Source of the DNA: Cyclobacteriaceae bacterium
GTDB taxonomy: Bacteria; Bacteroidota; Bacteroidia; Cytophagales; Cyclobacteriaceae
Reading direction: 5' to 3'
Length of the DNA: 64,000 nt
Assembly: GCA_016787725.1 (NCBI GenBank)
Contig: JAEUTZ010000025.1
Coordinates: 124,001-188,000 of the forward strand
Part shown: one piece after another, positions 1-8,427 of the stretch
Layout of the letters: each line of letters starts with the position of its first letter
Position numbering within the stretch: the stretch's first letter is position 1
Translations under genes and position numbers: made by a program
The notes under the pieces: generated by a model
The model's database searches: none
Seen by the model: only the letters and a program-made list of their open reading frames with translations
What the model was told of the DNA's origin: nothing

Positions 1-37
1 CGCTTACCCCCAGCAAGATCCTCTTTCCGGATACCAT
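1..37 (-). CDS. coaBC: Phosphopantothenoylcysteine decarboxylase/synthase CoaBC, N-terminal 12 residues only
   Basis: Only the first codons are in the window, and they read MVSGKRILLGVS, which matches the usual start of CoaBC (a GKxILLGV beta strand leading into the flavin-binding fold). CoaBC makes 4'-phosphopantetheine from phosphopantothenate for coenzyme A synthesis. Its ATG lies 5 nt after the rpoZ stop, so it is probably the third gene of a bamD-rpoZ-coaBC operon, an order common in Bacteroidota. The call rests on 12 residues plus gene order. Confidence 0.75.
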   Translation of the reverse strand, partial: MVSGKRILLGVS

Positions 38-42
38 GGTGG

Positions 43-369
43 TTATTCTGCTTTTACTTCCACGTCTGCTTCTGAACGCATCCGGTAGTTCAGCTTCCCT
101 TCCAGAAATTCTTCGATGGCCGTGGTAGTAGGCTTCGGCATCCGTTCGTAATACTTCGAAATTTCAATTTGCTCGCGATTTTCAAAAACCTCTTCCAGAT
201 TATCCACTGTAGTAGCAAACTCCGCCAGTTTGTTGTTCAATTCCTCTTTGATGTTCACCGAAATCTGACGGGCCCGCTTGGAGATAATCACTACAGATTC
301 GTAGAGGTTTCCGCTCGGAGCTGCGATTTTGTCAATATCGCGCGTCACAATGGAAGGTTGAATGGCCAT
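43..369 (-). CDS. rpoZ: RNA polymerase omega subunit (Bacteroidota type)
   Basis: This 108-residue protein is the small RNA polymerase subunit that helps assemble and stabilise the core enzyme. It has the Bacteroidota form of the RpoZ/Rpb6 fold: an N-terminal TRDIDKI stretch, then GNLYESVVIISKRARQI (the conserved helix that clamps beta prime) and a variable acidic tail. The length fits the family. It starts 4 nt after bamD and ends 5 nt before coaBC, so it depends on the upstream bamD promoter. There is no sign of disruption. Confidence 0.9.
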   Translation of the reverse strand: MAIQPSIVTRDIDKIAAPSGNLYESVVIISKRARQISVNIKEELNNKLAEFATTVDNLEEVFENREQIEISKYYERMPKPTTTAIEEFLEGKLNYRMRSEADVEVKAE

Positions 370-373
370 AATT

Positions 374-1219
374 TTAACTTTTAATTGGTTTTAACTTATT
401 CACTTTTGAAAGACTTTCAGAATAATAGCGCTCTGCATCTTTGATGTATGTACTGTTGGGATAATTATCCACAAATTCCTTGTAGTAATCCAGGGTGGCA
501 TTGTACCGTTCCAGTTGCTTGGTAGGAATGCTTTGACTGGCTAACTCATACTCAGCAAGTACTTTCAGGTACCCGGCTTCTTCCAGGTACTTGGAGTCGG
601 GAAAATTCTGTTTGAAATTATCGAAGGCCACCACCGCAGCTGCATAGTATTTCAATTTTAAATATTGACGGGCATTCTCAAATCCCTTGCGTTCCAGTTT
701 TTGTTGGCACACGGTAATTACATCAACCGCCTGATTCATGAACTGGCTGCCCGGATACCGATTTAAGAAATTCTGCATGGCATTCATCGCTTCAATACTA
801 CTCGATTGGTCCTTGTTATGATCGGGCGAAGAGGCATACAACGAGTAAGCATACATAAAATTGGCTTCCTCAGCATGAGAACTTCTGCCATAGGTCTCGT
901 AAAAAGTTTTGAATTGATCAGACGCCAACAGGTACATTTTCTGATGATACTGGCAGTAGGCTAAATCGAATTCTACCTTTTCACCTTCCGGTAAACCGCG
1001 TACGATAGGAAGAATCTGCTCAAAAAGAATGGATGACCGGTAATAATCCTTTTTGGCAAAATAACCGAGACCAGCTTCGTACTTCACGCGCCAGTCCTCG
1101 CTCTTTTCAATCCTTCTGAACTTGCTGCAGGATGAGATCAGAAAGAGCATTAAAACCACAGCAAAAAAGTGGGTAATGATCCGAACTACCTTGACAGCCC
1201 TAAATCCCTTAAAATTCAA
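374..1219 (-). CDS. bamD: Outer membrane assembly lipoprotein BamD
   Basis: BamD is the TPR-containing lipoprotein of the BAM complex, which inserts beta-barrel proteins into the outer membrane. The protein has 281 residues. A basic N-terminus is followed by a hydrophobic stretch ending in the lipobox LISSC (Cys about residue 30), then TPR-like repeats such as YYRSSILFEQIL and SKYLEEAGYLKVLAEYELA, as expected for YfiO/BamD. The only start that gives a normal lipoprotein signal is TTG at 1219; ATG further in would leave too short a signal. A good promoter (TTG-N19-TATATTTG) lies just upstream, and rpoZ and coaBC follow. Confidence 0.88.
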   Translation of the reverse strand: MNFKGFRAVKVVRIITHFFAVVLMLFLISSCSKFRRIEKSEDWRVKYEAGLGYFAKKDYYRSSILFEQILPIVRGLPEGEKVEFDLAYCQYHQKMYLLASDQFKTFYETYGRSSHAEEANFMYAYSLYASSPDHNKDQSSSIEAMNAMQNFLNRYPGSQFMNQAVDVITVCQQKLERKGFENARQYLKLKYYAAAVVAFDNFKQNFPDSKYLEEAGYLKVLAEYELASQSIPTKQLERYNATLDYYKEFVDNYPNSTYIKDAERYYSESLSKVNKLKPIKS

Positions 1220-1242
1220 CAGATATCTTCTTTTTAAGCCTG

Positions 1243-1272
1243 CAAATATACGACCGAGGCTCTAAATACCAA
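1243..1272 (-). promoter_or_regulatory. Promoter of the bamD-rpoZ-coaBC operon
   Basis: On the minus strand the sequence reads TTG (1270-1272), 19 nt, then TATATTTG (1243-1250). This matches the Bacteroidota consensus (TTG at -33, TAnnTTTG at -7). The -7 box lies 23 nt before the bamD TTG start. A 6-bp inverted repeat, CTAAAT-N4-ATTTAG (1262-1277), overlaps the -33 box and could be an operator, but it is short. Confidence 0.65.
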
Positions 1273-1307
1273 TTTAGATCCCGGGCAATAACGGCCACAA
1301 TTCAGGC

Positions 1308-2012
1308 TTATTTTCTGATAATCAGTTTTCTGGTTAAGACTCCGTTATTATCCACGTAAAGTGTATAGAAATAGATTCCTGATGTAAATTCTTCGGTTTG
1401 CAGTTTCACCCGGGTTTCGGATGTAGGCAGTTCCACCTCATTCAGAGGCCGGCCCAAAATGTTGTGAATCATTAATTTAGCCGTGATATTCTCGTTGTGG
1501 ATGCGGTAATCGACAAAGGCATGGTCCTGCACCGGGTTCGGAAATACATCCTGAATGGTGATATCTTTGGATTGGAACAGGACCGGTTTTTCGGTTTTTT
1601 CCAGAACATTGATGACAACGGAATATTCCACTACATCCTGAGGACTGCTTCGCGGATAGACCTGAAATTTTACGGTACTCAACCCGGTAAGCATGCCACT
1701 TTCGACCACAAAGGCCAGCTGTTGTATAGTTTCCCCGGGTTCCAACCGCTTTGAAAACTCAGTGATTCCAGTTTCAAGGCAGTTTTTATCAAGGCAGAAG
1801 TACCCCTTTTGGGTGGTGCTTAATTCTGATTGGACCTTACGAACAATGTAAAATTGGGCTTTTTCCGAACCATTTTTGATTTTTAGCGGGATTCTTAATG
1901 TCTCCCCAATGGTGGTCTGGAAAGACTCTTGCCGATCAAGCAAATCGAAATTTTGGGCCAACCCGGAAAGGCTGTACAAAAGCAAAGCAATTGTAAAAAC
2001 CCAGTTTTTCAT
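1308..2012 (-). CDS. Secreted protein with T9SS type A sorting domain
   Basis: The 234-residue product begins with a signal peptide (MKNWVFTIALLLYSLSGLAQ). A GTG three codons upstream is a possible alternative start. Residues 25-140 form a beta-rich domain with no family I recognise. The last 75 residues are a T9SS type A C-terminal domain: VFPNPVQDHAFVDY, an LMIHNILG strand, a SGIYFYTLYVDN strand, and a final KLIIRK. Such proteins cross the outer membrane by the type IX system and are anchored at the surface or released. The body is short, so it may be a small adhesin or structural protein rather than an enzyme (inference). Confidence 0.82.
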   Translation of the reverse strand: MKNWVFTIALLLYSLSGLAQNFDLLDRQESFQTTIGETLRIPLKIKNGSEKAQFYIVRKVQSELSTTQKGYFCLDKNCLETGITEFSKRLEPGETIQQLAFVVESGMLTGLSTVKFQVYPRSSPQDVVEYSVVINVLEKTEKPVLFQSKDITIQDVFPNPVQDHAFVDYRIHNENITAKLMIHNILGRPLNEVELPTSETRVKLQTEEFTSGIYFYTLYVDNNGVLTRKLIIRK

Positions 2013-2092
2013 GATGGACACACTTATTCCAATGAAAAGTTACCACAAAATGAGTTTTTAACCTATGGAATTCATTAAAAATTTATTGGAAT

Positions 2093-3652
2093 TCACAATT
2101 TCTTAACGGGGTTGGTCGTTGCAGGTTGCTTAACAACAGCCTCGCGGTCGGGCCGGATTTTTTCTTTCCAATCAAACCCCTTTAACTTTTTATCAGCGTC
2201 CTTGATTTCATGCGGTGGAATGAAGGAGGCATCGGGCTTTACGTAGGCGGTGACGTTATTTACCTTGCCATCAATGAAGTTAATGCGCATGTTGCTGCAA
2301 ATCAACTTATTCATTCCGGTTACGTAACTGATTTTATATTTCTTGTTTTCAGCCTCCACGTCCTCTTCCTGTAGGGCATAGTAAAGACTTTCTCCATTGC
2401 CTTGCACGATTACGTGACTCATAAAACTCCCATCAAAGATGGCTGTCATTCGTCTTCCTTTAATCTGATTGAAATTCTTCAAACTATCCTGCGACACCAC
2501 GAACGAATTTCCCACCATGTACATCTTATCGATATTCTTATTCTTTAATAAGATCCGGATGGAGTCGGCTGTCATTTGATTTTCATTGCTCCATAATACC
2601 GGGTTGGTATAGAAATGAATGGTGGAATCGGAGGCGATATACGCGAGTGAATCCGCCACCCCCTGCAAATCGGACTTGAAGATCTTTACGTTATGATAGG
2701 CGAGGAGTCGCTTCTTTTTGGGGTCTTTGTTTTCAATCGAAACCAACGTATCAGCGGAAATGAACAACGTATCGAGATCATCTCCGATTTTTGCTACGTA
2801 CGAATTGCCAAAAACTTTGCTGATGCCACGGAGCTTATCATAAAAACTATCGTCTCCAAAAATCAGCATGTTTTCTTCCTTTGAGGTCATCACCACCTTT
2901 CCTTTGGCGCGATAAAGTTTTCGGGTATCATCAATCTGGTATTCATTGCCCTTGATTCGGTACTCCACGGTTTCGATCTGGCCCAGGTTGAGAGCAGAAA
3001 ATTTCTGGTTGGTATTGTAAAATCCGCTTTTGTAAATCGCCTCGCCACCTTCCTTGTCTTTAACCACGGTATGGTCGCGGAAGTAAATGATTTTTGTTTT
3101 TGAATTGTACTGCAGTGTATCCGAGGTGAGTGTATAATCCGGATGTACACCCAGCACCTCGGTTTTAAACGAAGCCATGTTGGTTCGGATATCGTAATAC
3201 CCTTTCTTACTGGTTAAGACATTGGTCGAATCAACCAATTTGCCGCCATTGAAATAACGCGCTTCATTTTCCGGCCGGTCATAATCAAGGAAGTCTGTAT
3301 AAAGGGTGGCAATTCCCAGTTTGGTAAACACAACGTTGTTGCGGAGATAAGCAATCCGCCTGTTTCCATCATACGATAAACTTCGGGAGTTAACATCCAC
3401 GGAGTCACCTTCCGTTATATGAATTTTTCCAAAGGCTTCAATCCGGTTCTCTGATTTGAAGAAGTGGGCGGAATCACAGTAAATGGTGGTATTATTCTGA
3501 ACAAAGATTACGTTGCCCAATACCCGGTCAAACCGTTTGCCATCCTTCACGGTGCCGATCCAGTTGTCCGCTTCTTTCAGCTTAACCTTTTTCTGTGCCC
3601 AGGCATCGGCAGTTGCAGAAATAAGAACGAGGAGAACAACAAATCGTATCAT
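2093..3652 (-). CDS. OstA-like protein (LptA/OstA-type, probably LPS transport)
   Basis: A 519-residue exported protein with signal peptide MIRFVVLLVLISATADAWAQ. The rest is repeating beta strands of the OstA/LptA type, for example VLGNVIFVQNNTTIYCDSAHFF, IEAFGKIHITEGDSV and a later GKVVMTSKEENMLIFGD. These pattern as the beta-jellyroll that carries lipopolysaccharide across the periplasm. In Bacteroidota long OstA-like proteins are thought to take part in LPS transport, but the exact role of this subfamily is inference. It is transcribed divergently from tilS with only 38 nt between the two starts. Confidence 0.82.
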   Translation of the reverse strand: MIRFVVLLVLISATADAWAQKKVKLKEADNWIGTVKDGKRFDRVLGNVIFVQNNTTIYCDSAHFFKSENRIEAFGKIHITEGDSVDVNSRSLSYDGNRRIAYLRNNVVFTKLGIATLYTDFLDYDRPENEARYFNGGKLVDSTNVLTSKKGYYDIRTNMASFKTEVLGVHPDYTLTSDTLQYNSKTKIIYFRDHTVVKDKEGGEAIYKSGFYNTNQKFSALNLGQIETVEYRIKGNEYQIDDTRKLYRAKGKVVMTSKEENMLIFGDDSFYDKLRGISKVFGNSYVAKIGDDLDTLFISADTLVSIENKDPKKKRLLAYHNVKIFKSDLQGVADSLAYIASDSTIHFYTNPVLWSNENQMTADSIRILLKNKNIDKMYMVGNSFVVSQDSLKNFNQIKGRRMTAIFDGSFMSHVIVQGNGESLYYALQEEDVEAENKKYKISYVTGMNKLICSNMRINFIDGKVNNVTAYVKPDASFIPPHEIKDADKKLKGFDWKEKIRPDREAVVKQPATTNPVKKL

Positions 3653-3660
3653 AACCGGCT

Positions 3661-3668
3661 CAAAATTA
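3661..3668 (-). promoter_or_regulatory. Predicted -7 element for the OstA-like gene
   Basis: TAATTTTG on the minus strand, 8 nt before the ATG, matches TAnnTTTG. No clear TTG was seen at -33. Transcription starting here would give a very short leader. It lies back to back with the tilS -7 element at 3678-3685. Confidence 0.45.
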
Positions 3669-3677
3669 GAGAAAAGT

Positions 3678-3685
3678 TAACTTTG
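3678..3685 (+). promoter_or_regulatory. Predicted -7 element for tilS
   Basis: TAACTTTG matches TAnnTTTG and ends 5 nt before the GTG start of tilS, implying leaderless or nearly leaderless transcription. No -33 TTG was found, so confidence is limited. Confidence 0.4.
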
Positions 3686-3690
3686 AAACG

Positions 3691-5004
3691 GTGAAACAGA
3701 AATTTCTCAACCATCTTGAACAGATCGGGGTCTCCGCTGGGGATCCGATCTTGCTTGCTGTGAGTGGTGGTCTGGATTCGATGGTGATGTTGCATTTATT
3801 TATTAAATGTGACCGAAAAATTGCTGTGGCCCACGCCAACTTTCAATTGCGTGCCCACGAGTCGGATGAAGATGAGAAATTTGTTGAGCAATGGTGTCAA
3901 ACGTATCAACTCCCGTTTTTCAACAGGCGATTTAATACCAACAACTATGCCACAGAAAGGAAAATTTCCATTCAAATGGCCGCCCGTGAGTTACGATACG
4001 ATTGGTTTCAGGATCTGCTAAACGATCAATTCAAATTTGTTGCAACAGCCCATCATCTCAACGATTCACTGGAAACAGCCATCCTGAATCTGAGTCGCGG
4101 GATGGGGGTAGAAGGGTTGACAGGGGTTGCTGCCAGAAGTGGTCATCGCATCCGTCCTCTGTTGTTCGCCACCCGTGCCGAAATTGAAAACTATGCGGCC
4201 ATTCATCAAATTGCCTGGCGGGAAGACCATAGTAATAGTACGGATGCCTATCAGCGGAATTTCATTCGCCATCAGATCATTCCCCGACTCAAGATCATCA
4301 ATCCCTCCCTGGAGGAGACGTTCCGTTTATCATCACAACGAATGAGTGAGGAAGTACAGATTCTAAAACAAGAATTTGAAACCTGGGCACAGGCCAGCGT
4401 GCTAACGGAGGGGCGGTTCATAAAAATTCGCAAAGCAGCATTATTACCGTCTCACGGTACTATCCGGCTTGATCAATTGCTGCGCCCGTATGGATTTAAT
4501 TATTCACAGTGCCAGGACATAATGGCCGGAGTGCAAGGACCCGTAGGAAAGTACGTAATGTCAGGCTCGCATAAATTGACCATCGATCGGGAGTTTCTGA
4601 TCCTTACTCAGCTTGAAACGGATTGGCGTGAAACAACCATTTCCTCTATGGAGCAGGTGACTTCCCTCGGTCCGTGGAAGATGACAATTGATTGGGAGGG
4701 TCAACCGGGGGATCATACCAACCCGAATCAGGTATGGGTCGATTCTTCCCGATTACAGTTCCCCCTCTGTTGGCGAAAATGGCGACCGGGAGATTCCTTC
4801 GTGCCGTTGGGAATGAATAACCGTAAGAAAATCAGCGATTTCCTCATCGACAAGAAGATTTCAGGGGGCGAGAAGGATGCAGTGACCGTACTCGAATCAG
4901 CCGGTGAGATTGTGTGGGTAGTGGGCCTGCGCCTGGATAATCGATTTAAGCTATCCAAATCGACCTCCCAAGCAATCGCATTCTCCGTCTCACCACAATT
5001 GTAG
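3691..5004 (+). CDS. tilS: tRNA(Ile)-lysidine synthase TilS
   Basis: TilS uses ATP to attach lysine to C34 of tRNA-Ile(CAU), changing its codon reading from AUG to AUA. The 437-residue protein has the N-type ATP-pyrophosphatase signature SGGLDS at residues 25-30, the downstream ATAHHLNDSLET and NFIRHQIIPRL motifs of the catalytic domain, and a C-terminal TilS domain near WRKWRPGDSFVPLGM. The start is GTG; the resulting N-terminus (MKQKFLNHLEQIG) aligns in spacing with known TilS proteins. It is a single gene facing away from the OstA-like gene. Confidence 0.93.
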   Translation: MKQKFLNHLEQIGVSAGDPILLAVSGGLDSMVMLHLFIKCDRKIAVAHANFQLRAHESDEDEKFVEQWCQTYQLPFFNRRFNTNNYATERKISIQMAARELRYDWFQDLLNDQFKFVATAHHLNDSLETAILNLSRGMGVEGLTGVAARSGHRIRPLLFATRAEIENYAAIHQIAWREDHSNSTDAYQRNFIRHQIIPRLKIINPSLEETFRLSSQRMSEEVQILKQEFETWAQASVLTEGRFIKIRKAALLPSHGTIRLDQLLRPYGFNYSQCQDIMAGVQGPVGKYVMSGSHKLTIDREFLILTQLETDWRETTISSMEQVTSLGPWKMTIDWEGQPGDHTNPNQVWVDSSRLQFPLCWRKWRPGDSFVPLGMNNRKKISDFLIDKKISGGEKDAVTVLESAGEIVWVVGLRLDNRFKLSKSTSQAIAFSVSPQL

Positions 5005-5076
5005 TAATACCTTTTCTTTTGCAGCATGGATTAATAAATTGCGGGCCGATTTCAGAGACCTAATATTATAAACTAT

Positions 5077-6009
5077 ATGAAGATTACTGTTGTAGGTGCC
5101 GGAAATGTAGGTGCCACGTGTGCCGATGTATTAGCCTATAAGGAAATTGCCAATGAGGTTGTTTTGGTGGATATCCGCGAAGGATTTGCAGAAGGAAAAG
5201 CGCTCGATATCTGGCAGAAAGCGCCCATCGATTTGTATGATACAAGAACAATCGGATCGACTAATGACTATACCCGCACAGCCGGATCGGAAGTGGTGGT
5301 AATTACCTCTGGCCTACCCCGCAAACCGGGAATGACCCGCGATGATTTGATCACCACCAATGCCGGCATTGTGAAATCAGTAACGGAGAACGTGGTGAAG
5401 CATTCCCCCAAAGCCATCATTATTGTGGTTTCCAATCCCTTGGATGTCATGACGTATCAGGCACACATCACCTCTAAATTACCACGAACCAAAGTGATGG
5501 GAATGGCCGGCATTCTGGATACCGCACGGTATCGCGCTTTTTTGGCGGAGGCATTGAATGTTTCTCCAAAAGATATTCAGGCGATGTTGCTTGGGGGCCA
5601 TGGCGATACCATGGTGCCGCTGCCCCGGTACACCACTGTTTCGGGTATTCCAGTTACTGAGTTAATAGCAAAAGATAAACTACAGGCGATTATTGAACGT
5701 ACCAAAGTGGGTGGTGGTGAATTGGTAAAACTAATGGGTACCTCAGCCTGGTATGCGCCAGGATCAGCCGCTGCCCAAATGGTTGAATCGATTGTTCGTG
5801 ATCAAAAGCGGATTTTGCCTGTGTGCATCCGGCTTGACGGAGAGTACGGAATCAAAGATTGTTATCTGGGTGTTCCGGTAGTGCTTGGGAAAAACGGTGT
5901 CGAGAAAATTATCGAACTTGATTTGAACAGCGAAGAAAAGGCGCAGCTTGAAACCAGCCGGAAGCACGTGAAAGAAGTAATGGATGTATTGGAAAAGATT
6001 GGTAGCTAA
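5077..6009 (+). CDS. mdh: Malate dehydrogenase (LDH-like type)
   Basis: This TCA-cycle enzyme interconverts malate and oxaloacetate with NAD. The 310-residue protein starts with the dinucleotide motif VGAGNVG (residues 6-12), has VVLVDI with the Asp that selects NAD, the substrate-binding GLPRKPGMTRDDL loop, and the catalytic His175 in GGHGDTMVPL. The arginine in RKPGMTR marks malate rather than lactate specificity. It is complete and of normal length. A strong hairpin terminator follows 20 nt after the stop. Confidence 0.94.
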   Translation: MKITVVGAGNVGATCADVLAYKEIANEVVLVDIREGFAEGKALDIWQKAPIDLYDTRTIGSTNDYTRTAGSEVVVITSGLPRKPGMTRDDLITTNAGIVKSVTENVVKHSPKAIIIVVSNPLDVMTYQAHITSKLPRTKVMGMAGILDTARYRAFLAEALNVSPKDIQAMLLGGHGDTMVPLPRYTTVSGIPVTELIAKDKLQAIIERTKVGGGELVKLMGTSAWYAPGSAAAQMVESIVRDQKRILPVCIRLDGEYGIKDCYLGVPVVLGKNGVEKIIELDLNSEEKAQLETSRKHVKEVMDVLEKIGS

Positions 6010-6028
6010 CTCCAGAATCAGTCATACG

Positions 6029-6059
6029 ATGAAAATGCCGGCTTTCCCGGCATTTTCAT
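6029..6059. terminator. Bidirectional terminator between mdh and the methyltransferase gene
   Basis: Perfect inverted repeat: a 13-bp stem (ATGAAAATGCCGG and its complement) around the 5-nt loop CTTTC, followed on the plus side by a T-rich stretch and on the minus side by an A/T-rich flank. It lies between two convergent genes and probably ends both transcripts. Confidence 0.85.
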
Positions 6060-6061
6060 TT

Positions 6062-6835
6062 TCATCGGTTTTTCCTGCCGATGTAAAGCATCTCGTTTTG
6101 CTGAAGTCCATATCGTTCGGCAAGGGTGGCAGGTAGTTCCCTGGCAAAGGCAAGGGTCTCTGCAATTAATCCGCTCTGATTGATGCGATCCGGGTAGTCA
6201 TGACCATACTTACGGACATGATCATCCTGCCCAAAAATCTTCTCGCGTTCACGCGGGTTGGTGATGGTGGCATCTTCAAAAGTTACCGCGGGTACCGGAG
6301 CAAAGAAGGGAATTTGAAGAATGGCCCAGCCACCCGGTTTCAAGACCCGATTGATTTCCCGCATCGCTGCGATGTCATCTTTGACATGTTCTAGAACGTG
6401 ATTGCAGAGAACAACGTCAAATGTGTTTTCTGGAAATGGGATTTTGTGAATATCCATTTTCACTTTTGCAAGCGGTGATTCAATATCGGCTGTCAGGTAT
6501 GTAGTGCCGTGTTGCTTTTCGAAAGGCTTCAGGAAGCACGGTTCCGGGGCAATGTGCAGGACATGCAATGGCTGGGTGAAGAAGTTGGTCTTTTTATTCA
6601 GATAAATCCAGATTAAACGATGGCGTTCCAGGCTCAGGCAATTCGGGCACAAGGCATTGGGCCTGGGATTGATTCGGCCGTAGGGTAAAAATTTGCGATA
6701 CTGACTTTTGCAGATAGGGCATTCAACTTTATTTCCCTTATAAAACAACCCTACCGCCTTTAGCCCAACGCCACTGAACCGTTGCAAGTATTTTCGGGGG
6801 ACAAAACGGATCAGCAGGGAGATGATTTTTTTCAT
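6062..6835 (-). CDS. Class I SAM-dependent methyltransferase with N-terminal zinc-ribbon-like motif
   Basis: The 257-residue protein starts with a basic helix, then has two CxxC pairs (CPICKSQYRKF about residue 40, CPNCLSLERHR about residue 65) that resemble a zinc ribbon. A SAM-binding Rossmann fold follows: VLHIAPEPCF, the acidic YLTADIESP, and VLCNHVLEHVKDD, as in the Methyltransf_11 family. Similar proteins sit in glycan and cell-envelope loci in Bacteroidota, but the substrate is unknown. The ATG at 6835 is preferred over one 13 codons upstream because the upstream residues overlap a predicted promoter box. Confidence 0.75.
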   Translation of the reverse strand: MKKIISLLIRFVPRKYLQRFSGVGLKAVGLFYKGNKVECPICKSQYRKFLPYGRINPRPNALCPNCLSLERHRLIWIYLNKKTNFFTQPLHVLHIAPEPCFLKPFEKQHGTTYLTADIESPLAKVKMDIHKIPFPENTFDVVLCNHVLEHVKDDIAAMREINRVLKPGGWAILQIPFFAPVPAVTFEDATITNPREREKIFGQDDHVRKYGHDYPDRINQSGLIAETLAFARELPATLAERYGLQQNEMLYIGRKNR

Positions 6836-6841
6836 GGCGCG

Positions 6842-6869
6842 CAAAGATAGCCAATCGACATATTTCAAA
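6842..6869 (-). promoter_or_regulatory. Predicted promoter of the methyltransferase gene
   Basis: On the minus strand: TTTG (6866-6869), 16 nt, then TATCTTTG (6842-6849), an exact TAnnTTTG match. It ends 6 nt before the ATG at 6835, so the mRNA would be almost leaderless. This supports the shorter start. Confidence 0.5.
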
Positions 6870-6974
6870 ATCATTAAAACTATTTCCGCGAATCGCGCAT
6901 CTTTATAACAGAAAACACAGGATTGAGCTCAAAATAAGACGTTTTCGGTGGCCGGAACCTTACTCGATATCGCT

Positions 6975-7577
6975 ATGATGCATTCAGATACCCTCATTAT
7001 CCGGGCCCGGGAGGGGGATAAAAATGCGCAGGGGAAACTGGTGCAGCTTTGGTACAAACGTATCTACAATTTTGCCTATAAGTTCTTTTTTGATCACGAC
7101 CTGGCCATGGAAGTATCACAGAAGACATTCATCAGCATGTACCGGCACATTGAAAGCCTGCAGGAAGTGGCCCGGTTTCGATCCTGGCTGTACACCATCG
7201 CGGTGAACTATTGCCGGGAAGAATTGCGGAAGCGTAAGACGAATCGATCCGTTTCATTGCATGACTTACGACCCGGAGAACAGGAAGACAGTTACCACTG
7301 GGAAGCCAGCACGGGCCGGGTGGATAACCCGGAACGGCAACTCCGGCAGACCGAACTTTCGGACTTGCTGCAGCAATGCCTGTTAGAATTAAGTGATGAG
7401 CAACGCGAAGTGGTGATCATGAAAGAGTACGAGGGATTAAAGTTCAGGGAAATTGCGGAAGCGTTGCAGATTTCAGAAAATACAGTCAAGTCAAGAATGT
7501 ATTATGGATTGGATGGATTAAAAAGGATTTTGGAGCGAAGGAATATAACAAAAGAAACAATTGGGTATGAACAATAA
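6975..7577 (+). CDS. ECF-type RNA polymerase sigma factor
   Basis: A 200-residue sigma-70 family factor of the extracytoplasmic-function group. Region 2 is visible as FAYKFFFDHDLAMEVSQKTFISMYRHIESL, with RFRSWLYTIAVNYCREELRKRK for the -10 contact. Region 4 has LQQCLLELSDEQREVVIMKEYEGLKFREIAEALQISENTVKSRMYYGL with a helix-turn-helix. Two adjacent ATGs at 6975 and 6978 are the probable start; an upstream GTG at 6948 is less likely. Its 3' end overlaps the next gene by 11 nt, so the two are translated together, as is usual for a sigma factor and its antagonist. Confidence 0.9.
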   Translation: MMHSDTLIIRAREGDKNAQGKLVQLWYKRIYNFAYKFFFDHDLAMEVSQKTFISMYRHIESLQEVARFRSWLYTIAVNYCREELRKRKTNRSVSLHDLRPGEQEDSYHWEASTGRVDNPERQLRQTELSDLLQQCLLELSDEQREVVIMKEYEGLKFREIAEALQISENTVKSRMYYGLDGLKRILERRNITKETIGYEQ

Positions 7578-8415
7578 ACCAGACCAAGGCACCATTATGG
7601 CCTACCTGTATGGAGAGCTCAGTGCCAAAGAAGCCAATCAGGTGAAGGATTATTTTATTCAGCATCCTGACGAGTGGAAACAAATACAACAACTCACCGA
7701 GGTAAGTGACCTTTTGAAGAATGTGGAGGAAAAGGAAGTTATTGCACCCCCCGTGTTTATGGATCACGCTGGCCATGCTTCCAGGTTTTGGCAATCCGGT
7801 GCGTTTAAGACCATGATGAGTATCGCAGCTACTTTTTTGTTGTTTCTGGTAGCGGCTCGCCTGATCGGTCCGGATATCGCCTATTCGAACGGTGAGGTGC
7901 GAATCAGTTTTAATGCCCCGGCAAAGATAGAGAAGGTGGATCCGTCAAACCCGGCATTGACCCCCATCGAGGTTCAGCAGATGATCAATACCGCCCTTGC
8001 TGAAAATAATCAGGCCCTTGTTACGGAGTGGGAGCAGAACAATCAACAGTTGCAAGCCACGATCAAAAATAATTTTGTCTCTAATTCGGCTAAGATTGAT
8101 GCCTTGATGAAGCAAACTTCTCAGGCTTCGCAGGACCAGATCCGGAGTTTTGTAGCCAGCTTACAGCAAGAGAATCTGCAATCCATGAAGGACTATCTTC
8201 AATTGTCTTCGAATGATCAAAAGGCCTATGTGGAAAATCTTTTGGTAGATTTCTCAAAGTATTTGCAAGAGCAGCGGAAGCAGGATTTGCAATTATTTCA
8301 AACACGGATGAGCAGTATTGAGAAAAATACGGATCAGTTTAAACAGGAAACCGAGCAGATTTTGGCGAATATCATCTCCAATCCGGAGAATTTTAAGAAG
8401 GTAAATAACTATTAA
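7567..8415 (+). CDS. Putative anti-sigma factor, single-pass membrane protein
   Basis: This 282-residue protein overlaps the sigma gene by 11 nt. Residues 1-70 resemble a short anti-sigma domain (IMAYLYGELSAKEANQVKDYFIQHPDEW), without a Zn-binding HxxxCxxC motif. One membrane helix follows near residues 80-100 (MMSIAATFLLFLVAARLI). The outer part is long and rich in Gln and Asn with repeated coiled-coil-like segments (residues 140-275). The likely role is to hold the sigma factor at the membrane until an envelope signal arrives. This is inferred from position and layout. Confidence 0.7.
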   Translation: MNNKPDQGTIMAYLYGELSAKEANQVKDYFIQHPDEWKQIQQLTEVSDLLKNVEEKEVIAPPVFMDHAGHASRFWQSGAFKTMMSIAATFLLFLVAARLIGPDIAYSNGEVRISFNAPAKIEKVDPSNPALTPIEVQQMINTALAENNQALVTEWEQNNQQLQATIKNNFVSNSAKIDALMKQTSQASQDQIRSFVASLQQENLQSMKDYLQLSSNDQKAYVENLLVDFSKYLQEQRKQDLQLFQTRMSSIEKNTDQFKQETEQILANIISNPENFKKVNNY

Positions 8416-8427
8416 CAGATTAACGAT